A stretch of DNA of 13,503 bases, from the NCBI GenBank assembly GCA_007123575.1, contig SKKV01000210.1, positions 1-13,503 of the forward strand, read 5' to 3'. This document shows, in pieces, positions 1 through 7,232 of this stretch; the first letter of the stretch is position 1, and every line of letters begins with the position of its first letter. The position numbers and the translations under genes are program-made. Below the pieces are notes generated by a model. That model was not told the DNA's origin and did not search any database. It was given only the letters and a program-made list of their open reading frames with translations. Origin of the DNA: Wenzhouxiangella sp. GTDB lineage: Bacteria > Pseudomonadota > Gammaproteobacteria > Xanthomonadales > Wenzhouxiangellaceae.

Positions 1-68
1 TGAACGTGTTGCTGTGGATTACCGCGACCATCGTCATCCCGATTTTCTGGCCGCTGGTGCCAGCTTGA
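1..68 (+). CDS. C-terminal end of a membrane transporter, probably SLC13 family (partial)
   Basis: Only the last 21 codons are in the window; the reading frame starts at base 3 and the stop is TGA at 66-68. The visible peptide, NVLLWITATIVIPIFWPL followed by VPA, is one hydrophobic helix ending in a short polar tail. An LLW helix running into a proline-containing end resembles the last transmembrane segment of SLC13/DASS-type permeases, and the C-terminus of the convergent transporter (LPLMILLWLVLTATL) is similar. I infer a second transporter of the same family, but 21 residues cannot prove it. Only 8 bp separate its stop from the stop of the minus-strand transporter, and no terminator hairpin fits between them. 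Confidence 0.5.
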   Translation, partial: NVLLWITATIVIPIFWPLVPA

Positions 69-76
69 GGAGCGGG

Positions 77-1906
77 TCAAATCTGATAGGAATAGCTCAG
101 GGTTGCGGTCAGTACCAGCCACAGCAGAATCATCAGAGGCAGGCCGACGCGGACGAAGTCATTGAACTTGTAACCGCCGGCATTCATCACCAGCAGGTTG
201 GTCTGGTAGGCCATTGGGGTGGCGAAGCTCAGGTTGGCGCCGAACAGGACGGCCAGCACGAAGGGTTCGGCCGGCAGCATGAGCTGCTGGGCCAGACTGA
301 TGGCAATGGGCGTGCCGATCACGGCCGCGGCATTGTTCGAGACCACGTTGGTCAACAAGGCCATGGCCAGCATCAGGGTGCCGAGAATCACGAAGGAAGG
401 AACACCGAAACTCAAGGCCAGGAAGACCTGGGCAATCCAGTCGGCGCCGCCGGTGCGCATCAGTGCCATGCCCAAGGCCAGGCTGGCGACAATGATCATG
501 ACAACCTGGATAGACAAGGCGCCCATCGCCTCGCGCCATGTCAGGCAGCGGGTCAGGATCAGGGCCAAAACGCCGAAGACCGCACTGATGGCAATGGGCA
601 AAATACCCGCAGCGGCGATAACGATCACCGTGGCCATGATCCCCAAGGCCAGCGGTGCTTTGGAAGTTTTCGGCAGATTGACGCTGCCGTCCAGAACCAG
701 GAAGTCGCCGCCATCCTTGAGCTGGTCGAACTGACGCGGTGTTGATTGCACCAGCAGTACGTCGCCTGAGCGCAGAACGGTGTTGTCCAGGCCAGTAGCG
801 CGGGTCTGGTCTTCCTTGTTGAATCGATGCAGCGCCAGCAGTCGCAGACCGTATCGCGACAGCAGACGTGACTCGCCTATGCGAACGCCCAGTAGTTTCG
901 ATGTTGGCGTGATGGCCACCTCGGCGATGCGTTGGTTATCCGGTTCGAACGGGTGGGCCTCATCGACCTCAACATCACCCGAGTACAGCTTGCCGCCGAG
1001 TAGATGGGCGAATTCGCGCAGGTTTTCCTGGGTGTTGGTGGTGGTAATCCGGTCGCCTGACTTGAGCACGACATCGGGTAGCGGGGTGACGAAAACGCCG
1101 GCACCGCGCTGGATCTTCTCGACCTTCAGATCGCCGTTGCAACGCTCAATCGCATCGGCCAGCTTCATGCCGGTGGCTTCACTGCTCTTGCCTAGCCGTA
1201 TCTGGGCCGTGTAGAGGCGCTTGGCCGTGGACTGCATGGGTACCTGACGCTCAGGCAGCAGGCGTGGGGCAAGCAGCCACAGATACAGGACTGCAACCGT
1301 GCCTGCAATGGCGGCGGGCACGATGAAGTCGAACATCTGGAAGCTGGCCACACCCATGTCGGCGGCGACGCTGACGACCAACAAGTTGGTCGAGGTGCCG
1401 ATCGTGGTCGACATGCCGCCGACGATGCTGATCAGCCCAACCGGCAAGAGAATGCCGGACGGCGATTGTCCAGTTCGGATGGCCACACCGATCAGGATGG
1501 GTAGCAGCATGACGACAATCGGCGTGTTGTTGATGAACGCGCTCAAGACAGCGCAGACCAGCAGCGTTGCCAACATGGAAAGCGCAGGAGATTTTTTCCA
1601 GGCGATGGCCAGCATGCGGCCAATCGGTTCCAGCGCGCCGGAGCGAATCAGGCCCTGGCCCAGGATCATCAGCGCACAGACGGCAATCAGCGCCTGGTGA
1701 CCAAAACCGAGGTAGAAGTCGGTCGGGCTTAAGGTGCGGCCGTCAGGACCGGTGTAGGGAAATAGTTGAAACCCTACTGCCAGCATGGCCAGGACCACCA
1801 GCGAGCTGGTTTCCAACGGGATACGGTCGCGCGAAAACAAAAACAGCGCGAACACCACCAGCAGCAGCACCGACAGTGCATGGTAATTGGGCAGCATCAA
1901 GCTCAT
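77..1906 (-). CDS. SLC13/DASS-family permease with two TrkA_C domains
   Basis: 609-residue inner-membrane protein, predicted to move an anion or dicarboxylate-like substrate with sodium; the substrate cannot be read from sequence. The N-terminal half (about 10-215) is membrane-spanning and holds the motif INNTP (125-129) and GTSTN (170-174). Two soluble TrkA_C/RCK_C-like domains follow, about 228-308 and 322-405. The second membrane half (about 415-605) repeats the pattern with SNNAAAVIGTP (523-533) and PMAYQTN (564-570). The paired NNT and SNN motifs are the ion/substrate clamps expected for the family, and length and domain order are normal for the 'permease with TrkA-C' type. ATG at 1906 gives a standard short N-tail before helix 1; no clear Shine-Dalgarno precedes it. 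The gene stands alone downstream of the REP-like spacer. Confidence 0.88.
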   Translation of the reverse strand: MSLMLPNYHALSVLLLVVFALFLFSRDRIPLETSSLVVLAMLAVGFQLFPYTGPDGRTLSPTDFYLGFGHQALIAVCALMILGQGLIRSGALEPIGRMLAIAWKKSPALSMLATLLVCAVLSAFINNTPIVVMLLPILIGVAIRTGQSPSGILLPVGLISIVGGMSTTIGTSTNLLVVSVAADMGVASFQMFDFIVPAAIAGTVAVLYLWLLAPRLLPERQVPMQSTAKRLYTAQIRLGKSSEATGMKLADAIERCNGDLKVEKIQRGAGVFVTPLPDVVLKSGDRITTTNTQENLREFAHLLGGKLYSGDVEVDEAHPFEPDNQRIAEVAITPTSKLLGVRIGESRLLSRYGLRLLALHRFNKEDQTRATGLDNTVLRSGDVLLVQSTPRQFDQLKDGGDFLVLDGSVNLPKTSKAPLALGIMATVIVIAAAGILPIAISAVFGVLALILTRCLTWREAMGALSIQVVMIIVASLALGMALMRTGGADWIAQVFLALSFGVPSFVILGTLMLAMALLTNVVSNNAAAVIGTPIAISLAQQLMLPAEPFVLAVLFGANLSFATPMAYQTNLLVMNAGGYKFNDFVRVGLPLMILLWLVLTATLSYSYQI

Positions 1907-1915
1907 AGAGTCGGA

Positions 1916-1945
1916 ATTCTACGTGCAATCGCTTCACGATGTCCG
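1916..1945 (-). promoter_or_regulatory. Possible sigma-70 promoter of the SLC13 permease
   Basis: Read on the minus strand, CGGACA (1940-1945) and TAGAAT (1916-1921) are separated by 18 bp. The -10 match is good (5 of 6) and the -35 matches only the GACA part. Transcription would start around 1909, leaving almost no leader before ATG 1906. That fits the lack of a Shine-Dalgarno but is unusual. Weak call from consensus only. Confidence 0.25.
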
Positions 1946-1991
1946 CTTACACCACCCGCCGTCACTACTAAACCACTTACGGGGCACGCTT

Positions 1992-2089
1992 GTAGCCCGG
2001 CCCAGCACAGGCTGTAGCTGTGGTGCGGTTTGCCGCAGGCAAGGAGCGCGACTGCGAAGGCCGCCCGTGCGTGTGGCCGGGGTCCTTGC
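1992..2089. repeat. Palindrome-rich REP-like element in the 1907-2104 spacer
   Basis: The 198-bp gap between the SLC13 gene and the YyaL gene holds nested inverted repeats. It starts with GTAG followed by CCCGGCC (1996-2002), whose exact complement GGCCGGG lies at 2075-2081. Inside are CACAG/CTGTG (2006-2010 with 2018-2022), TGCGG/CCGCA with a 4-base loop (2024-2028 with 2033-2037), and GCAAGGA/TCCTTGC (2039-2045 with 2083-2089). The leading 13 bases, GTAGCCCGGCCCA, are identical to the start of the element at 13295. A GTAG tetranucleotide at the foot of a GC-rich hairpin is the hallmark of REP sequences mobilised by RAYT (TnpA-REP) transposases. It lies 3' of the YyaL gene, where it could also act as an mRNA-stabilising or terminating structure. 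No protein-coding gene is evident here. Confidence 0.45.
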
Positions 2090-2104
2090 TCCAATCAATC
2101 CGCC

Positions 2105-4141
2105 CTACCCATCAAGCGCCTCCGTCAAAGCCTCCAGGCTCCCCACCGGCGCCCAGCAAGCCAACCCATCACAAATCACCGCCCGATTCTCACCGCCCTC
2201 AAGCAAGGCAGCCAACAACTCCGGCGGCTCTTCCAGCTCCAAATCGTTCGGCAGATGAAAAACCGTTACCTCGCGACCAAAAAACAGCGCCTGATGCCAC
2301 GGCCCGGTGTCCTTGGCATTGCCGGTGATTAACACCTGGCTGCCGCCACCCTGCATCGCAAGACCCGCCCGGATCAGGCTGGCATGACCCATCGGCGAGG
2401 CGGCGATGTCGCCCAGGGCAGCCTCCAGAATCAGCTCGCACTGTCGGTGCAAGCGACTGTCGCCGCACAGATGGGCCAGTCGATAAAGCCCCTGCAGGGC
2501 CAGGCCCGCGCCGGACGGGGTGGCATCGTCGGCCAGGCCCAGCGGGCGGGTCAGCAGCGGTTCGTGATCAACCGGGGTCAGATACATCGCGCTGGTCTGA
2601 TCATCGACATGCTGGGCGATGATGCGCCGGGCAATGCGCCGGGCCAGGTTGAACCAGCGCGGTTCAAAGCGCCATTGCAGCAGGTTCAAACAGGCATTGA
2701 GCACGGCAGCCAGGTCATCCAGGGTGGCGGTCTGGGCGCTCTTGCCATCGCGCCAGACCGAGCGCGGTGGTTCCTGACCGAACAGGCGTGGGGCCAGGCC
2801 ATTCAGTGCCTGGGCTGCCGTATCCAGCCAGTCGCTGCGTTCCAGCAGGCGTCCGGCCTGGCTCAGCGCCGCAATGGTCAAGCCGTTCCAGGCTCCGATC
2901 AGCTTGTCGTCGCGGCCTGGCTGCGGTCGCTTCCGGCGCGCCTTCAGCAATACCTGACGGGCCTGATTCAGCGCGGTTTCTGCCTTTTTCCGGTCCTGGG
3001 CTGCGGTGGTCAATTCATCCACATCGCGCGCGGTGACCAGGTGCCAGGCCTTGTCTTCGAAGTTGGGCGGGCCGTCCAGGCCATAGCGGGCCATCAGCAG
3101 CTCGGCCTTCGTCGATGGCAGCAAGTCCCTGACCTGGTCCGGTGTCCACACGTAAAAAGCGCCCTCGCCGTCGCTGCTGTCGGCATCCTGGCTGGCGGCA
3201 AAGCCGCCGCCTTCCAGCGCCATCTCGTCGATCAGCCAGGTCACGGTCTGTTCGCAGGCTGCCTGAAAATCCGCTCGTTGCCAGCGTCGGGCGGCGCGCG
3301 CGTACAGTTCGAGCAACAGGGCGTTGTCCGACAGCATCTTCTCGAAGTGCGGAATTTCCCAGGCCGCATCCACGCAGTAGCGAAAGAAGCCGCCGCCCAA
3401 ATGATCGAACAGGCCGTGGCGGGCCATGGCGGTGAGGGTGTCGGCCAGCATCTGCGCAGCCTGTTCGTCGTCGGCCAGGTCGGCCAGCAGGGCCAGCAGC
3501 GGTGCTTGCGGAAACTTGGGCGCATCGCCGAATCCGCCGTGGCGGCTGTCGAAGCGGGTGGCGAGCTGCCCGACCAGGCTTTCGGCGATGTCGCCCAAGT
3601 CGGTGCCGGCCTCGGCTGGGCGCGGCTGGGCGATGGCTTTCAGCGCCTGCTGTACCTGCAGGTTCTGCGCGCGCAGTTCGTCCTGGCGAGTCGACCAGAC
3701 CTCGTTGATGCGCCCCAACAGGCTGGGAAAGTCGAGCAGGCCAGGGCGCGGTTCCAGCGGAAAATAGGTGCCGGCAAAAAACGGCGCCTGGCTGTCGGGG
3801 TCAAGAAACACGGTCAGCGGCCAGCCGCCGCCGCGCCCGGTCAGCAGCTGATGAGCCAGCTGGTAGATCCGATCCAGGTCGGGGCGCTCTTCACGGTCGA
3901 CCTTGATGTTGACCAAATACCGGTTCATCAACTCGGCCACGCGCTCGTTTTCAAAGCTCTCGTGGGCCATGACATGGCACCAGTGACAGGCGCTGTAGCC
4001 GATTGACAGAAGAATCGGGCGATTCAGCCGCCTGGCCAATGCAAGCGACTTGGCATTCCATTCCAGCCAGTGCACCGGGTTGTCGGCATGCTGCAACAGA
4101 TAGGGGCTGAGCGCCTGGTCGAGTTCGTTTCGCTGGGTCAT
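2105..4141 (-). CDS. DUF255/YyaL-type thioredoxin-fold protein
   Basis: 678-residue soluble protein of the YyaL/SPATA20 family. The N-terminal thioredoxin-like domain (about 1-165) has the family signature: SPYLLQHADNPVHW (12-25), ILLSIGYSACHWCHVMAHES (43-62) with the redox-type CHWC at 52-55, then VDREERPD (81-88) and GGWPLTVFLDPD (105-116). The rest is an all-alpha (alpha/alpha)6-barrel-like region related to N-acylglucosamine 2-epimerases, with HLGGGFFRY and PHFEKMLSDN motifs and SQDADSSDGEGAFYVWTPDQ typical of the family. Full length is normal. The biochemical role of bacterial members is not settled; a thiol-disulfide or sugar-related function is often supposed. The ATG at 4141 sits right before the conserved N-terminus, without a Shine-Dalgarno. 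It is divergent from rlmI, and the gap between them probably carries promoters for both. Confidence 0.9.
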   Translation of the reverse strand: MTQRNELDQALSPYLLQHADNPVHWLEWNAKSLALARRLNRPILLSIGYSACHWCHVMAHESFENERVAELMNRYLVNIKVDREERPDLDRIYQLAHQLLTGRGGGWPLTVFLDPDSQAPFFAGTYFPLEPRPGLLDFPSLLGRINEVWSTRQDELRAQNLQVQQALKAIAQPRPAEAGTDLGDIAESLVGQLATRFDSRHGGFGDAPKFPQAPLLALLADLADDEQAAQMLADTLTAMARHGLFDHLGGGFFRYCVDAAWEIPHFEKMLSDNALLLELYARAARRWQRADFQAACEQTVTWLIDEMALEGGGFAASQDADSSDGEGAFYVWTPDQVRDLLPSTKAELLMARYGLDGPPNFEDKAWHLVTARDVDELTTAAQDRKKAETALNQARQVLLKARRKRPQPGRDDKLIGAWNGLTIAALSQAGRLLERSDWLDTAAQALNGLAPRLFGQEPPRSVWRDGKSAQTATLDDLAAVLNACLNLLQWRFEPRWFNLARRIARRIIAQHVDDQTSAMYLTPVDHEPLLTRPLGLADDATPSGAGLALQGLYRLAHLCGDSRLHRQCELILEAALGDIAASPMGHASLIRAGLAMQGGGSQVLITGNAKDTGPWHQALFFGREVTVFHLPNDLELEEPPELLAALLEGGENRAVICDGLACWAPVGSLEALTEALDG

Positions 4142-4258
4142 GGAATTTCGGCTTGTGGTTCGGGTCTGGTCACGCGGTCACAGCTTACAGGGAGAGAGGG
4201 TCTTTCGTCTCCCCCATCCATTACACTATGACGCTGACTCATCCGCCCCGCCCCAGCC
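4142..4258. promoter_or_regulatory. Divergent intergenic region between the YyaL gene and rlmI
   Basis: This 117-bp gap must hold start signals for both directions. Visible elements are a tandem direct repeat GGTCAC-gc-GGTCAC (4168-4181), an inverted repeat GGGAGA (4190-4195) with TCTCCC (4208-4213) around a 12-base loop, and a plus-strand -10-like TACACT (4222-4227) about 30 bp before the rlmI start. I see no good -35 for TACACT and no Shine-Dalgarno before either gene. The repeats could be operator half-sites or chance; only their positions are certain. Confidence 0.3.
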
Positions 4259-5461
4259 ATGTCCACCCATCCCCTGCTTCAGCTGAAGAAAAACGAAGCC
4301 AGGCGCCTGCGGGCCGGGCACTTGTGGGTGTTCAGCAACGAGGTGGATACCGCGCGCACGCCGCTGAAGGCGATGTCGCCGGGGGACCTGGTCGATGTGG
4401 TGGATGAAACCGGCAAGCCGGTCGGTACCGCACTGATCAACCCGCACTCGCTGATATGCGCCCGCCTGATCAGCCGTCGCCCCGGCATCAATCCAACCCG
4501 CGGCTGGCTGGCTGATCGTTTGCGCCAGGCACTGAGCCTGCGCGAGCGCTTTTACGAGCGGCCATACTATCGGCTGGTGTTCGGCGAGGCCGATGGTTTG
4601 CCCGGGGTGGTCCTGGATCGCTTCGGCGACGTGGTGGTCGGCCAGCTCAATACGGCCGGCATGGATGCCTTGCGCCCCCGTCTGGAAGCCGCCCTGTCCG
4701 AGGTGGTGCGGCCCAAAGCCATCCTGTGGCGCAATGATTCGCCGGTGCGGGAGTTGGAGGGTCTGAAGCGGGAGATCGTGCCCGGTCCGGGCCAGCTGCC
4801 GGAGGCGGGTGAGGTGGTCGAAGGTTCGCTGCGCTTCAAGCTGGATTTGATGAGCGCCCAGAAGACCGGCTGGTATTTCGACCAGCAAGCCAATCGCGCC
4901 CGGGTCTGGCCGCTACTGGCCGAGTGTGGTCGGGTGCTGGATTTATATGCTTACCACGGTGCCTGGGGCATCGGCGCGGCGGCACAAGGCGCGGCTGAAG
5001 TGCACTGCGTGGACTCATCGGCCCCGGCCGTGGCCGCGATTCGGGCGAACGCGGATGGCAACGGTGTGGATCGTATTGTCCGACCGGTGCATGCCGATGC
5101 CGAGAAACACATGGACCAGTGTCTGGCTGACGGCGAGCGCTTTGATGCCGTGATTGTTGATCCGCCGGCGTTTGCGCCGCGCTCGCGCGATGTCAAGCCG
5201 GCGCTGAAAGCGTATCGCCGGGTCAACGAAAAGGCCATCCGGCTGGTGCGACCCGGCGGCTTGCTGGTAACCTGCTCATGCTCGGCCCACGTCCACGAAG
5301 ACCGTTTCGCCGACATCCAGCGCCAGGCTGCCCGCCACGTTGATCGCGATCTGCAGGTGCTGATGCGCCTGGAGCAGGGGCCGGACCATCCGGTTCATCC
5401 GGCCATTGCAGAGAGTCGCTACCTGAAAGGGCTGGTCGTGCGCGTTCTACCCAGTTTCTGA
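4259..5461 (+). CDS. rlmI: 23S rRNA (cytosine-C5)-methyltransferase RlmI
   Basis: 400-residue SAM-dependent methyltransferase that makes m5C at position 1962 (E. coli numbering) of 23S rRNA. An N-terminal PUA-type RNA-binding domain (about 4-80) contains LKKNEARRLRAGHLWVFSNE. A linking region with YYRLVFGEADGLPGVVLDRF (103-122) follows. The Rossmann domain starts near QKTGWYFDQQANR (201-213), with the SAM-loop region VLDLYAYHGAWG (226-237), DPPAF (301-305) and TCSCSAH (338-344) carrying the catalytic cysteine. Length matches the E. coli enzyme (396 aa). The start is the first ATG before the PUA domain; no Shine-Dalgarno is visible. The stop is 19 bp before lgt, so rlmI is probably the first gene of the long plus-strand operon. 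Confidence 0.93.
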   Translation: MSTHPLLQLKKNEARRLRAGHLWVFSNEVDTARTPLKAMSPGDLVDVVDETGKPVGTALINPHSLICARLISRRPGINPTRGWLADRLRQALSLRERFYERPYYRLVFGEADGLPGVVLDRFGDVVVGQLNTAGMDALRPRLEAALSEVVRPKAILWRNDSPVRELEGLKREIVPGPGQLPEAGEVVEGSLRFKLDLMSAQKTGWYFDQQANRARVWPLLAECGRVLDLYAYHGAWGIGAAAQGAAEVHCVDSSAPAVAAIRANADGNGVDRIVRPVHADAEKHMDQCLADGERFDAVIVDPPAFAPRSRDVKPALKAYRRVNEKAIRLVRPGGLLVTCSCSAHVHEDRFADIQRQAARHVDRDLQVLMRLEQGPDHPVHPAIAESRYLKGLVVRVLPSF

Positions 5462-5480
5462 TGGTCTGACACTAGATTTT

Positions 5481-6341
5481 ATGGAGTCCAGCTTTTACTT
5501 CCACGCCGTTGATCCGGTAGCCTTCAGGGTCGGCGGTTTCGGCATTTACTGGTACAGCCTGATGTACCTGGTGGCCTTTGGTCAGTTCTGGCTGCTGGGC
5601 AGGCTGCGCGCGGCCCGTTCCGACGCCCCCCTGGCGCCGCAGCAGGTGGCCGACCTGCTGTTCTGGGGAGTGATCGGCGTGGTGGTTGGCGGCCGCCTGG
5701 GTTACGTGCTGTTTTATGCCTTCAGCGATCTGCTGGCCGACCCGCTGTTGTTGTTCAGGATTCGCGATGGCGGCATGAGTTTTCACGGCGGCCTGGTCGG
5801 CGTGATCGTGGTGATCTGGGCCAGCGGTCGCCACTACGGCTGCGGACTGCTGCGCATGGCCGATTTCGTCGTGCCGCTGATTCCTCTGGGGCTGGCTGTC
5901 GGTCGCCTGGGCAATTTTATTGGCGGTGAGCTGTGGGGGCGCAAGACCGACGTGCCCTGGGCAGTGATTTTCCCCGAGTCCATCGAGCATGGCGGACGGG
6001 TCTCGCAGGCGCTGTACCGGCAGTACGAAGCCGGTCTGCTTGACGAGTTTGCCCGGCATCCCTCGCAGCTTTACCAGGCCGCGCTGGAAGGCTTGGCCTT
6101 GTTCGCCATTCTGTGGTGGTTCTCGTCCCGGCCGCGCCCGGCCGGCGCGATCAGCGGCTTGTTCCTGGCCGGATACGGCGTCTTCCGCTTTATCGCCGAG
6201 TTCTTCCGCGAGCCCGATGCCCATCTGGGCTTCGTGGCCCTGGACTGGGTGACCATGGGGCAGGTTCTGTCAATACCGATGATCGTGGCTGGCGCTGGCC
6301 TGATGGTCTGGAGCTACAAGAAGGCTGGAGCGAAGTCATGA
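5481..6341 (+). CDS. lgt: Prolipoprotein diacylglyceryl transferase Lgt
   Basis: 286-residue integral membrane enzyme that transfers the diacylglyceryl group of phosphatidylglycerol to the lipobox cysteine of prolipoproteins, the first step of lipoprotein maturation. The N-terminus with [11 protein letters not shown] (20-30) and about seven hydrophobic segments is typical. Functional residues are present: H102 in GMSFHGG, R142, N145 and E150 in [14 protein letters not shown] (141-154), HPSQLYQ (193-199), and R236, E240 and R243 in [12 protein letters not shown]. Length agrees with E. coli Lgt (291 aa). The start ATG lies 19 bp after rlmI and has no Shine-Dalgarno. The 3' end overlaps thyA by 4 bp (ATGA). 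An lgt-thyA pair is also found in E. coli and other gammaproteobacteria. Confidence 0.95.
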   Translation: MESSFYFHAVDPVAFRVGGFGIYWYSLMYLVAFGQFWLLGRLRAARSDAPLAPQQVADLLFWGVIGVVVGGRLGYVLFYAFSDLLADPLLLFRIRDGGMSFHGGLVGVIVVIWASGRHYGCGLLRMADFVVPLIPLGLAVGRLGNFIGGELWGRKTDVPWAVIFPESIEHGGRVSQALYRQYEAGLLDEFARHPSQLYQAALEGLALFAILWWFSSRPRPAGAISGLFLAGYGVFRFIAEFFREPDAHLGFVALDWVTMGQVLSIPMIVAGAGLMVWSYKKAGAKS

Positions 6342-7171
6342 GGAACTATCTCGACCTGCTGCGCCTGGTGCGCGAAACGGGTGTGCAAAAGATGGATCGC
6401 ACCGGCACGGGAACGCTCAGTATCTTCGGCCATCAGCTGCGCTTCGACCTGGCTGACAGCTTTCCCATGGTCACGACCAAGAAGCTGCACCTGAAGTCCA
6501 TCATTCACGAACTACTGTGGTTTATCCGCGGTGAAACCAGCATTGCCTACCTGAAGGAAAATGGCGTCAGAATTTGGGACGAGTGGGCTGACGAAGACGG
6601 TGATCTGGGTCCGATCTACGGGGTTCAGTGGCGATCGTGGCCAACCCCGTCCGGTGCCCATGTCGATCAACTGGCCCAGGTCATCGAGCAAATCCGGGCG
6701 CGACCGAATTCGCGTCGGCACATTGTTACGGCCTGGAATCCGGCCGACCTGCCGGATGAGTCCATTCCGCCGCAGGCCAACGTTGCCGAAGGTCGCATGG
6801 CCCTGGCCCCCTGCCACTGCCTGTTCCAGTTCTTTGTTGGCGATGGACGCTTGAGCTGCCAGCTCTACCAGCGCTCGGCCGACTGCTTTCTGGGGGTGCC
6901 ATTCAATATCGCCAGCTACTCCCTCTTGACCCTGATGATTGCCCAGGTCACCGGGCTCAAGCCCGGCGAGTTCATTCACAGCTTTGGTGATGCTCATATC
7001 TACCTGAATCATCTCGACCAGGTCGACGAGCAGCTCCAGCGTCAGCCGCTGCCGCCGCCCACCATGCGTCTGAATCCGGCCCGCCAGCGCTTGGAGGACT
7101 TCGTGTTTGAAGACTTTGAGCTGGTTAACTACCAGTGTCATCCCGCCATCCGGGCGCCGATTGCCGTTTGA
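6338..7171 (+). CDS. thyA: Thymidylate synthase
   Basis: 277-residue ThyA, which converts dUMP and 5,10-methylene-THF to dTMP and dihydrofolate. The start ATG overlaps the lgt stop as ATGA and has GGAG at 6327-6330, seven bases upstream; the in-frame stretch further 5' lies inside lgt and is not coding. Visible motifs are [12 protein letters not shown] (20-31), the nucleophile C159 in [27 protein letters not shown] (175-194), [10 protein letters not shown] (216-225) and the C-terminal APIAV that closes the active site. E. coli ThyA has 264 residues; most of the difference is an insertion of roughly a dozen residues (about 138-151, [14 protein letters not shown]) just before the catalytic loop. 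The residue after the CH pair is cysteine rather than the alanine of E. coli. It works with folA, two genes downstream. Confidence 0.96.
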   Translation: MRNYLDLLRLVRETGVQKMDRTGTGTLSIFGHQLRFDLADSFPMVTTKKLHLKSIIHELLWFIRGETSIAYLKENGVRIWDEWADEDGDLGPIYGVQWRSWPTPSGAHVDQLAQVIEQIRARPNSRRHIVTAWNPADLPDESIPPQANVAEGRMALAPCHCLFQFFVGDGRLSCQLYQRSADCFLGVPFNIASYSLLTLMIAQVTGLKPGEFIHSFGDAHIYLNHLDQVDEQLQRQPLPPPTMRLNPARQRLEDFVFEDFELVNYQCHPAIRAPIAV

Positions 7172-7178
7172 TAGTCGC

Positions 7179-7232
7179 ATGACAAACTGGTCCGACCAGC
7201 CACTGCCGCCGCCGACCCTGGGTCCGCCATGA
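7179..7232 (+). CDS. Possible 17-residue leader peptide before the ppx-like gene
   Basis: ATG 7179 opens a short frame, MTNWSDQPLPPPTLGPP, whose TGA (7230-7232) overlaps the next start codon as ATGA. That is the same coupling geometry as the real gene junctions in this operon. It carries a PPP triplet of the kind that can stall ribosomes without EF-P, and a second PP at the end. No Shine-Dalgarno precedes it, and 17 codons can occur by chance. The segment QPLPPPTL closely copies a stretch of ThyA (236-243) in the same frame. A perfect 5+1+5 inverted repeat, TGGTCCGACCA, lies at 7188-7198. Translation is unproven. Confidence 0.2.
   Translation: MTNWSDQPLPPPTLGPP

Noticed and set aside
14..745. 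243-codon plus-strand frame opposite the SLC13 permease
   Set aside because: Gln/His/Gly-rich low-complexity translation antisense to a clear transporter; starts inside the preceding gene; no family resemblance.
2384..4006. 540-codon plus-strand reading frame opposite the YyaL gene
   Set aside because: It mirrors a well-supported family gene on the other strand, is rich in Gln/Gly/Val in the way high-GC antisense frames are, and shows no domain motif.
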